Positions 1-7,721 of a stretch of 64,000 nt of DNA are shown here, in pieces. The stretch is from Chitinophagaceae bacterium (GTDB taxonomy: Bacteria > Bacteroidota > Bacteroidia > Chitinophagales > Chitinophagaceae), in NCBI GenBank assembly GCA_016721385.1, contig JADKIE010000002.1, forward strand, positions 310,001-374,000. The letters run 5' to 3'. Every line of letters begins with the position of its first letter. The stretch's first letter is position 1. A program made the translations under genes and the position numbers. The notes beneath the pieces were generated by a model. The model was not told the DNA's origin. It saw nothing but the letters and a program-made list of their open reading frames with translations, and searched no databases.

Positions 1-1
1 C

Positions 2-739
2 TGGACAAAAGGCGGAACATTAAACCTTTCTGTAAATGAATCGGGCAGAAATGACTACTGGGTAAAGGGTGGCGACAAATTTTCTTTAGGTGTTAAAGGG
101 ATTGTAGATTATAATTTTGATAGAAAAAAAGGTAAAACAAACTGGTTGAACTCTCTAAGAGCCAGATATGGTGTTGTAAGATCTACCAGTACTCTTGATA
201 AATTTGTAAAAAACGATGATTATTTCAATTTTAATTCAACTTATGGAAAAGAGTTTCGCAAAAATTGGAGTTATGCTGGTTTCTTTAGTTTAGAAACACA
301 GTTTGATCAGTTTTTTATGACTCCGGGATATATTAAACTTGGACCTGGTTTTTTATACAGGCCTAACACCCATTTTAACTTATTATTATCGCCAGCTATG
401 GCAAATATCACAACAAAATTAGCGCCAAGTATGAAACCTATGGCAGCATTTGGTGTAGATGCCGGTAAAACAACCGCCTTTGGATTGGGTGCTTTTGCTC
501 AAGCTAATTTAAATTATGATTTAGCTAAAGGAATTAATTATAAATCTGTAGCTACAGCTTTCTCTAACTATTTAGACCATCCGGGAAACGTAATTTTTGA
601 TTGGAGTAACTTATTTACATTAACAGTTAATAAATATATAGGGGCCACTGTTAGCATTAATACACGTTATAACGACCTTGAAATTGGCCGTTTGCAAATA
701 CAACATGGTATTGGTGTAGGATTAAGCTATAAGCTATAA
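2..739 (+). CDS. DUF3078 family protein, 5'-truncated by the window edge
   Basis: The reading frame is open from base 2, so the N-terminus lies outside the window; the 245 visible residues are the C-terminal part. The alternating aromatic and polar pattern, ending in a Gly-rich strand and a terminal SYKL, resembles an outer-membrane beta-barrel or the Bacteroidota DUF3078 family, which is my assignment from memory of the family. Function is unknown; an envelope location is inferred. The first in-frame alternative start (TTG at 146) is not the true start because coding similarity continues upstream of it. A strong terminator follows at 811. Confidence 0.7.
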   Translation, partial: WTKGGTLNLSVNESGRNDYWVKGGDKFSLGVKGIVDYNFDRKKGKTNWLNSLRARYGVVRSTSTLDKFVKNDDYFNFNSTYGKEFRKNWSYAGFFSLETQFDQFFMTPGYIKLGPGFLYRPNTHFNLLLSPAMANITTKLAPSMKPMAAFGVDAGKTTAFGLGAFAQANLNYDLAKGINYKSVATAFSNYLDHPGNVIFDWSNLFTLTVNKYIGATVSINTRYNDLEIGRLQIQHGIGVGLSYKL

Positions 740-810
740 GTTTTTCCACATTTGCAGCTATAGATATAGCAAACAGCAATATTTCTCTTAACTAATTAAT
801 ACATTTGCAT

Positions 811-835
811 CCCGACAGTATTGTCGGGATTTTTT
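811..835 (+). terminator. Rho-independent terminator after the DUF3078 gene
   Basis: A perfect 7-bp GC-rich stem, CCCGACA with TGTCGGG, closes a 4-nt loop and is followed by ATTTTTT. It lies between the DUF3078 stop and scpA. It also argues against scpA starting at the TTG at 805, which would place the hairpin inside the gene. Confidence 0.8.
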
Positions 836-849
836 ATAAATACAAACTA

Positions 850-1644
850 GTGACCAACGAAACATATCAAATAAAACTAGCCGAGTTTGAAGGCCCGTTT
901 GATTTATTACTTTTTTTTATAGAAAGAGATGAATTGGATATTTATAATATTCCCATTACTAAAATAACCAACGACTTTTTAGCTTTTATACATACCACCG
1001 AAAAGTTGAATATTGAGCTTAGCAGTGAGTTTATTTTATTTGTAAGTACACTTATGCGTATAAAGGCCAAAATGCTTTTACCCCGTAAAGAATTAGATGC
1101 GCTAGGAAATGAAATTGACCCAAGGCAAGAGCTGATTGATAAAATTTTAGAGTACAAAAAATTTAAAGAAGCCAGTGCACAAATGGCCGAAATGGAAGCC
1201 ATACGCATGTTAATGGTAAAACGTGGCAATCTTCAAAAAGAATTAGTACAAATTGGCGAAGATGCCGGCGAAGGCACAGAAATACAAACCGTTACGTTAT
1301 TCAAGCTAATGAAGGCTTTTGAGAAAGTGGCACAGCGCCTTCATGAAAAAAATAATAAGCCTGTACATACTGTAGTACAATACGCTTACACCATGGAAGA
1401 AAGCAGAAGCTATGTTTTAGATCAATGTAAAGCAGATAAAACACTTTCGTTTGAAAAAATATTTGACGTATGCCAAGATAGAATACATGCTATATTTTTA
1501 TTTTTAAGTTTGCTTGAGCTTATACAAATGAAGTATATGACCATTGTTACCGGCGAAGGCCGAAATAATTTTTTAATAGAGTGGAATGAGGAAAGAGAAG
1601 AAGATACTGCTACTTTATTTACAGGCCCTGAAACTTTAAACTAA
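850..1644 (+). CDS. scpA: segregation and condensation protein A
   Basis: ScpA is the kleisin subunit of the SMC-ScpAB condensin that organises and segregates the chromosome. The N-terminus has the family signature LAEFEGPFDLLLFFIERDEL, followed by the segment with MRIKAKMLLP, and the protein ends in a winged-helix region (about residues 195-250). I chose the GTG at 850 because the in-frame TTG at 805 precedes the upstream terminator hairpin. Length (264 aa) is normal for the family. No scpB is adjacent. A terminator follows within 10 bp, so the gene is probably monocistronic. Confidence 0.9.
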   Translation: MTNETYQIKLAEFEGPFDLLLFFIERDELDIYNIPITKITNDFLAFIHTTEKLNIELSSEFILFVSTLMRIKAKMLLPRKELDALGNEIDPRQELIDKILEYKKFKEASAQMAEMEAIRMLMVKRGNLQKELVQIGEDAGEGTEIQTVTLFKLMKAFEKVAQRLHEKNNKPVHTVVQYAYTMEESRSYVLDQCKADKTLSFEKIFDVCQDRIHAIFLFLSLLELIQMKYMTIVTGEGRNNFLIEWNEEREEDTATLFTGPETLN

Positions 1645-1650
1645 TTATTT

Positions 1651-1673
1651 AACTCCGCTTGTCGGAGTTTTTT
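1651..1673 (+). terminator. Terminator after scpA
   Basis: AACTCCG pairs with CGGAGTT across a short loop and runs into a T tract, starting 6 bp after the scpA stop. Confidence 0.75.
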
Positions 1674-1714
1674 ATTGCTATTTTGTCAGTATTGTGTAAA
1701 TGGCATTTTATTTG

Positions 1715-1726
1715 ATGTTCAAACAT
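1715..1726. promoter_or_regulatory. Palindrome ATGTTCAAACAT upstream of pirin
   Basis: ATGTT and AACAT are inverted around CA, 14 bp before the pirin start. The identical 12-mer recurs at 34237-34248 in front of the ArsR-type regulator. It may be a shared operator; there is no direct evidence. Confidence 0.3.
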
Positions 1727-1739
1727 TAAACTTATTGAT

Positions 1740-2452
1740 ATGAAATCTATTTCATTTAAAGCAACGGAAAGAGGCACAGCCGATTATGGCTGGTTAAATG
1801 CTAATTACTATTTTAGCTTTGCCCAATACTACAATCCTCAAAAAATACATTTTGGTGCTTTACGTGTTTTAAATGATGATGTAATTGCCGGTGGTGGTGG
1901 TTTTCCTACGCATCCACACGACAATATGGAAATTGTTACCATACCGCATACAGGAGCCATTGCACATAAAGACAGTACAGGTGGCCAAGGCATAATTAAA
2001 AGCGGAGACGTACAAATAATGAGTGCCGGCAGCGGCGTACAACACAGTGAGTTTAATGCATCGGCAACAGAAGCGCTTAATCTTTTTCAGTTATGGGTTT
2101 TTCCAAAAAAGAAAAATATTACACCCCGTTACGACCAAAGAACATTTGATATAAGTGAAAGAGTAAACAAATGGCAAACAGTAGTTTCGCCAATAGAAAG
2201 CGATGAGGCATTATGGATAAACCAAGATGCAAAATTTTCATTAACTAATTTAGCCAAAGGCAAAACACTTAACTATACAAATGCATTTGAGGGTAACGGT
2301 GTTTTTTTAGTGGTGATAAAAGGAACTGTTAGCATTAAGGATATTGTTTGAATAACAGAGATGCTGTGGGCATTTATGATACCAATAGTTTTGATATTAT
2401 TGCCAGTGAAGATGCAGAATTATTGGCGGTAGAAGTGCCAATGGAGTTTTAG
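1740..2452 (+). CDS. pirin family protein (frameshifted near its 3' end)
   Basis: Bicupin of the pirin/YhhW family; characterised members bind a metal and some show quercetin 2,3-dioxygenase activity, but the physiological role here is unknown. The N-terminal cupin has the expected metal ligands: H58 and H60 in THPHDN, H102 and E104 in QHSEFN. The first frame stops at 2349-2351, but another frame continues with NNRDAVGIYD and ends LLAVEVPMEF, the standard pirin C-terminus, with its stop at 2450-2452. One missing base near 2345 explains this. It could be a sequencing error or a recent mutation. The gene stands alone between terminators. Confidence 0.85.
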
Positions 2453-2486
2453 TTTTCTTCCGCTGAAAACGCAGATTCACTCATAA

Positions 2487-3143
2487 TTAATAATAAATAT
2501 CTAACAAAATTGGTTTAGGCGATTTGTCGATGTAATGTTGCAGTTTATTTAAAAATGAAGGAGCAACCGTAGGGCAACCCCAACTTTGGCAAATTGTCAT
2601 TGGATATACCTCGGCATCAGGCACACATTCGTGGCCATGAAGTACAACAGAGCGGCAATAGGCATTGTTATTAGTGCTATCTAATCCGTGTAACTTATAC
2701 GCAAGGCCATATTTACCCATATACGATTTACCTATTTTGTATTTACCTAAAGAAGTACAAAGGCTGTTAGGCTCGTTTGAAAATAATATACTTCCCGAAT
2801 TATAATTTGTACTGCTTCCATGTGCAACCAACCCGGCATCTTCAACCGAATCTGTTTTAAGATTGTAAATGTAAAACCTGTTTTTGCCGGATGGCGCTTT
2901 CATGTCAATAAAAAAGCAATATGTAGTGTTAAAGCCTTTGGTTTTAATGAAAGACTTAATACTCATTAGCTTACCACCAATTGCCGAATTCAATTTTAGA
3001 GTTACGGTTTTATTAGTATTGGCATTTTTGTTTAATGCTGCTTTTGCAGAAAACTTTGGCTTAACCAACAGGAAAAACGCAAAGGCAGATGCTGTTATTA
3101 AAAGTAAAACTAAAACACCGGATAAACGCATAGCTAATTTCAT
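2487..3143 (-). CDS. murein L,D-transpeptidase catalytic domain family protein
   Basis: A 218-aa protein with one N-terminal membrane or signal segment (residues 9-27) and a YkuD_2-type L,D-transpeptidase domain. The catalytic signature is visible: H169 in VVLHGH and C190 in CQSWGCPTV. Family members make or remodel 3-3 peptidoglycan cross-links in the periplasm, so the same is inferred here. Its upstream region carries a roughly 100-bp repeat shared with the gene at 5569-6105, which may mean shared regulation. Confidence 0.85.
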   Translation of the reverse strand: MKLAMRLSGVLVLLLITASAFAFFLLVKPKFSAKAALNKNANTNKTVTLKLNSAIGGKLMSIKSFIKTKGFNTTYCFFIDMKAPSGKNRFYIYNLKTDSVEDAGLVAHGSSTNYNSGSILFSNEPNSLCTSLGKYKIGKSYMGKYGLAYKLHGLDSTNNNAYCRSVVLHGHECVPDAEVYPMTICQSWGCPTVAPSFLNKLQHYIDKSPKPILLDIYY

Positions 3144-3159
3144 GAAATGAAGTTTTTAG

Positions 3160-3262
3160 TATACCGTTTAGTTATAAACAAGGTATTGCTTCTTACTATT
3201 CGGTATTACCAATTCTACCATTCAAACAAATCTGAGGATATTGTTTTCATGTTGAATTGGTA
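3160..3262. repeat. About 103-bp imperfect dispersed repeat, copy 1
   Basis: Begins TATACCGTTTAG and ends TTGAATTGGTA. It matches 6117-6220 closely, especially the block from CGGTATT to GAATTGGTA. TACCAATTC and GAATTGGTA form inverted arms inside it. Both copies lie directly upstream of minus-strand genes for exported proteins, so this may be a promoter/leader module. Confidence 0.65.
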
Positions 3263-3341
3263 GTAGATGCAGAACGAAACTTATTTCACAAAAATTATTG
3301 TGGGAGTGTTAAAGAAAATAGAAAGGTTGGGTGAGCCACAG

Positions 3342-3363
3342 ACCTGCCTGCCGGCAGGCAGGT
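3342..3363. repeat. 22-bp GC-rich perfect palindrome, copy 1
   Basis: ACCTGCCTGCC followed by its exact inverse, within AT-rich intergenic DNA. An identical 22-mer occurs at 12364-12385. It is a REP-like intergenic repeat. Confidence 0.75.
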
Positions 3364-3472
3364 TTCACAGATTGGCACAGATAATCAATAGGTTTTTATT
3401 TCATAAACTTTAAAGTCAAAATTATCGTGGTTTATAAAATATAATATTTATCAAAAAAACCCTTTATTAAAC

Positions 3473-3505
3473 AAAGATGACACCTTTTGAAAAGGTGTCA
3501 TCTTT
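3473..3505 (-). terminator. Terminator after dxs
   Basis: AAAGATGACACCTTTT is followed, one base later, by its perfect reverse complement. The structure is symmetric with T-rich flanks on both strands and lies 52 bp beyond the dxs stop. The rest of 3144-3556 holds only the two repeats listed and no gene that I can see. Confidence 0.7.
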
Positions 3506-3556
3506 AACAATAATTATATAATACAAATCATAGTCAGACGTGGCGTTAGACCAAAG

Positions 3557-5486
3557 TTATTTCACCAACTCCTCCACACTAATTGTACTCATTTCTCTTA
3601 ACACTTCTGCAATACCATTGGCATCAATTCCAATTTCGTCGTATAGCTGTTTGGGTGTGCCATGCTCTACTAACCTATCGGGTATGCCTAATATTTTTAC
3701 GGATGCTTTGTAATTGTGGGCATTCATAAATTCAAGTACTGCAGTACCAAAACCACCTACCACTGTGCCGTCTTCTACTGTAATTATTTTGCTGTAGTTA
3801 GTGAATACTTCATGCAGCATTTCTTCATCCAACGGTTTTGCAAAACGCATATCGTAATGTGCCGGGTTAATGCCTTCATTTTTTACATCCCGTATTGCAG
3901 TGGCTGCAAAATTTCCGGGATGGCCAAAACTTAGTATGGCTATATCTTTTCCGTCTTTTAGTTTTCTTCCCTTGCCAATTTCTATTTTTTGGAAAGGATA
4001 TTTTTGCGCCATGGTATCTTTTTGCAAATCGGCGTTAATACCTTCGCCTCTTGGATAGCGAATTACAATGGGCAGCTCCATTTCCTCTAACTGTGCCGTG
4101 TACATTAAATTACGCAACTCCATTTCGTTCATGGGTGCACTTACAATTAAGTTGGGTATGCAACGCATAAAAGCAATATCGTAGCAGCCATGATGTGTTG
4201 GCCCATCATCGCCTACAAGCCCTGCTCTGTCTAAACAAAATATTACGGGCAATTTTTGTATGGCTACATCATGCACAACCATATCGTATGCCCGTTGCAT
4301 AAACGACGAATAAATATTGCAAAAAACTTTAAGCCCTTGTGTGGCCATGCCTGCACTTACGGTTACGGCATGTTGCTCGGCAATACCTACGTCAAAAGCC
4401 CTATCGGGCATAGCTTTCATCATATATTTTAATGATGAGCCACTTGGCATGGCTGGTGTAATGCCAAATATTTTTTTGTTTTGCTCTGCCAGCTCAATAA
4501 TGGTATGCCCAAAAACATCCTGGTACTTCATGGGTTGAGGAATATCAAATGCTTTCTTTGCAGCTCACCGGTTACTTTATCAAACAAGCCGGGTGCATGC
4601 CAAAGCGTTTGGTCTTTCGGCAAATCGTACCCTTGCCCTTAACCGTTACAATGTGCAGTATTTTAGGCCGGGTATATTTTTAAATCTTGTAAAGTGTCTA
4701 CCAACTTGGTAATATTGTGCCCGTCTATTGGGCCAAAATATAAAGCTTCAAATAAATTAGCGCTGCTACTTACCATTCCTTTCATTCCTTCGGTAAGTTT
4801 ATGTGCCATGCTGCGGCTAAAGTTTTTACCAACCGGCAGTTTGCCCAGCAAATTCCAAACATCATCTTTTACTTTATTATAAGTAGGCGATGTAGTGATA
4901 TCTGTTAAGTATTCTTTTAATGCACCTACATTAGGATCAATGCTCATGCAATTATCGTTTAAAATAATCAGCATATCGGCATCGGCAACACCTGCATGAT
5001 TCATGGCTTCAAAAGCCAAACCTGCCGTCATTGCGCCATCGCCAATTACAGCAACGCTTTTTCTATCTTCCTTTTTATATTTGGCTGCAATAGCCATACC
5101 CAAAGCTGCACTAATTGAGGTAGATGAATGGCCTACACCAAAAGTATCGTACTCACTTTCGCTGCGTTTAGGAAACCGCTAAGGCCCTTATATTTTCTGT
5201 TGGTAGGGAAACTATCCCGACGGCCTGTTAATATTTTATGACCGTATGCCTGATGGCCAACATCCCATACCAATTGATCGTAAGGTGTATTGTAAATGTA
5301 ATGCAATGCCACACTTAACTCTACCACGCCAAGGCTGGCGCCAAAGTGGCCGCCATGTACACTAACCACATCAATAATATACTGACGAAGTTCATCGCAT
5401 ACTTTATGTAAATCTTCTCTGGAAATTTTCTTTAAATCTTCAGGAGAATTTATTTGGCTTAATATTGGACCAGCTTTAATATCCAT
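3557..5486 (-). CDS. dxs: 1-deoxy-D-xylulose-5-phosphate synthase (several frameshifts)
   Basis: Dxs condenses pyruvate and glyceraldehyde 3-phosphate to DXP using thiamine diphosphate, the first step of the MEP isoprenoid pathway; ispG of the same pathway is at 59099. The N-terminal part (5133-5486) has VWDVGHQAYGHKILTGR, the middle part (4663-5103) has GDGAMTAG and LNDN of the ThDP site, and the C-terminal part (3557-4531) has DRAGLVGDDGPTHHG. Frame changes are needed near 5175, 4665, 4620 and 4535. The first is repaired by one A (CTAAAC to CTAAAAC). Continuous homology in every piece and the essential role suggest sequencing errors rather than decay. Confidence 0.9.
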
Positions 5487-5568
5487 GCTTAAATTTTGCG
5501 GTGTAAAGGTAAGTTTTTAGCCTTAATACATAGGGTTTTAAACAATTTTTAACGCAAAAGGTTTAGTG

Positions 5569-6105
5569 CTATTTAATAAACAACTTGTAGCTGCCTGTTA
5601 TGGTGCTTTCGCCTTTTTTATCCCAAACCTTAAAGCTTACAATTACCTGCCGCTTTTTATAATCCATTTTTGTAATTACAGCCATTAAGGAAATATATTT
5701 TGCATCATTAATATCAACACCTGTTTCGGTGTAGGAAGAAAACAAATCATCTTCCTTAAGTATTATTTCGCCGGTAAGCATTACAATTTTTTCACTTGCT
5801 CCGGGATAGGCTTTTTGTTCAAGGTTTGTCCAGCCACTATCAATAATTAGGCGCAAAATTACTTTTTGGTTAGTATCTACTTTATTATCGGGCAACACAG
5901 GCGTTTCATCTTCGTAAACCAAATAGGCTTTTGCCACTTTAAACCCTTTACTTGTTAACCTTATATTATTGGTAATGTTTGCGTTTACAGGCTCTGGCTT
6001 TGGTTTAGGCGTAATTTTTGTTGGTTGTTTTTGCGCTATTGCAAATTGCTGGTTAGCAAAAAAAATTAATGCCAGAATTGGTAATATTTTAATAAATTTT
6101 TTCAT
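5569..6105 (-). CDS. hypothetical secreted protein
   Basis: A 178-aa protein of unknown function. The start at 6105 is chosen because it begins a clear signal peptide (MKKFIK, a hydrophobic stretch, then AIAQ). A Pro/Lys-rich linker follows (residues 25-40), then a mixed alpha/beta region with no motif I recognise. The longer reading from 6183 would run into the leader repeat at 6117. The shared upstream repeat links it to the L,D-transpeptidase gene. Export to the periplasm or outer membrane is inferred. Confidence 0.6.
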   Translation of the reverse strand: MKKFIKILPILALIFFANQQFAIAQKQPTKITPKPKPEPVNANITNNIRLTSKGFKVAKAYLVYEDETPVLPDNKVDTNQKVILRLIIDSGWTNLEQKAYPGASEKIVMLTGEIILKEDDLFSSYTETGVDINDAKYISLMAVITKMDYKKRQVIVSFKVWDKKGESTITGSYKLFIK

Positions 6106-6116
6106 ACCTGTTTTTT

Positions 6117-6220
6117 TATACCGTTTAGACTTTAATAACATAACCGTTCTTTTATGTTCGGTATTGCCAATTCTAATTTTCAAACAAATCTAAAGATATT
6201 GTTTTCAAATTGAATTGGTA
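6117..6220. repeat. About 104-bp imperfect dispersed repeat, copy 2
   Basis: Second copy of the element at 3160-3262, with the same order of landmarks: TATACCGTTTAG, TTCGGTATT, CCAATTCTA, CAAACAAATCT, GATATTGTTTTCA, GAATTGGTA. It lies 11 bp upstream of the start codon at 6105. Confidence 0.65.
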
Positions 6221-6242
6221 TTTACTACTTAAAATTACTATT

Positions 6243-6935
6243 TTATTTTGCATACTGCAGCATCCCTAATATCAAATCGGGATTAGGACAATTGTGCAGG
6301 TATTTTTCGCTGTCTTTTACAGCACATACTCCGGGGTAATCGCCTTCATTATACTCTAAATCTTCAATTATTTGAAAATGCAAATGTGGCGGCCAGTTGC
6401 CGTTTTCCTGTGCACTACCAAAATGACCAACAAGATTACCACGGCTGATGTATTGCCCTACTTTAATTTTTTCGATATCTTTTAAAGCAAGATGGCCATA
6501 AAGCGTATGAAAAGAAATAGTATCTAATTGATGTTGTAAAATAATTGTAGCTCCATAATCGCCAATATTGTTGTTAAAGGCAAAGCCATGTACCATGCCG
6601 CCTAGTGGTGCAAATACTTCGGTTCCTTCTTCTCCCCAAATATCAATTCCTAAATGAACCGTACGATTATCTTTTCCATCAAACAACTTACTGTGTTTAT
6701 ACAAAACCCTGTCTTCGTTATAACCACCAATACCAAATTTGGCATTGGCGCTTTGCAGTTTATTTGTAATATAGTTTGAAAATGCTGCCGTGTTGGCAAT
6801 ATCTATTGAAGCTAATGCTGTATTTTCGGCAGAGAAGTCCAAAGTAATTATCTTTTCAATAGTATTCTTAAAGTTTACAATGTTGTAAAAGTTTAAGTTA
6901 TTTTTTTGAAGGGCATGTATTAATTCTTCTTTCAT
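6243..6935 (-). CDS. M23 family metallopeptidase
   Basis: LytM/M23-type zinc peptidase that would cleave peptidoglycan cross-bridges. Zinc ligands are visible: H94 and D98 in HLGID, H186 in HLHFQ; H148 in YGHL and H184 are the usual catalytic histidines. The protein is 230 aa with no evident signal peptide; its start MKEELIHALQ looks cytosolic, which is odd for a wall hydrolase, so export, or the start, is uncertain. The domain is complete (about residues 80-215). Confidence 0.85.
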   Translation of the reverse strand: MKEELIHALQKNNLNFYNIVNFKNTIEKIITLDFSAENTALASIDIANTAAFSNYITNKLQSANAKFGIGGYNEDRVLYKHSKLFDGKDNRTVHLGIDIWGEEGTEVFAPLGGMVHGFAFNNNIGDYGATIILQHQLDTISFHTLYGHLALKDIEKIKVGQYISRGNLVGHFGSAQENGNWPPHLHFQIIEDLEYNEGDYPGVCAVKDSEKYLHNCPNPDLILGMLQYAK

Positions 6936-7059
6936 TATATAAAGGTACTCTATCCATTGTTGGTGAATACATATTATTGTGAGATACCTTTTGTGATTTC
7001 CTGTAACAGATTATTTTTTTTGCAAACAGCCTTATTATATTTGTATAAATTAATCTACC

Positions 7060-7721
7060 ATGTCTCAAAATCATGCCGAACAGGAAAGACGAAAATTTCA
7101 GTTAGAGAGGATTGCCCTTTTTTCTGATGCTGTTTTTGCGATAGCAATCACTTTGCTGGTAATTGAAATTAAAGTACCAATTGTTAGTCATGAAAATCAG
7201 GAAATATTCAATAAAGAGTTTAGCCATGCTTTAATGGAAATGATTCCGGAGTTTATTGGTTTCTTTATAAGTTTTATTGTAATTGGAAACTACTGGAGAG
7301 CACATCATACTATATTTGGCCATGTAACAGATTATAACAGAAAGTTAATTTCTTTAAACACCTGGTTTTTATTAAGCATTGTGTGCATGCCCTTTACAAC
7401 TGCCATGATGAGTAAGTATATTTTTTTAAACCCTACGTTTTTTATTGTATAAATGTTATTTGCAGCGGACTTATACAATTAAGACTTTGGCATTATATAA
7501 TTAACCAAAAAAATAAGGTTTCGGAGAATATACCAATTGGCATAATACGCTACAAAAAATATAGTGCTTGGGTTGTAATTGGTTGTTTTGCTGTTTCGCT
7601 ATTTTTACACCGGTTTGTAGGGCCAACCTTTGCAAGGATTTTTTTATCGTCTATTTTCATAATTAACATTTTTACAGACAGGTATTTTGTTAAGAAATAC
7701 AACTTGGGTAAAAAATATTAA
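7060..7721 (+). CDS. TMEM175/DUF1211 family membrane protein (frameshifted)
   Basis: Bacterial TMEM175 proteins are potassium-selective channels. The hallmark is visible in the first helix: RIALFSDAVFAIAITLLV. The first frame stops at 7452. The next frame continues with CINVICSGL, then two hydrophobic helices, and ends at 7721. One extra T in the T6 run near 7440 restores a single protein of about 220 aa with six membrane segments. The homopolymer position suggests sequencing error. The gene is convergent with leuS and abuts it with no gap. Confidence 0.8.

Noticed and set aside
800..807. TACATTTG as a promoter -7 box for scpA
   Set aside because: Transcription would start inside the terminator stem at 811 and no -33 box is seen.
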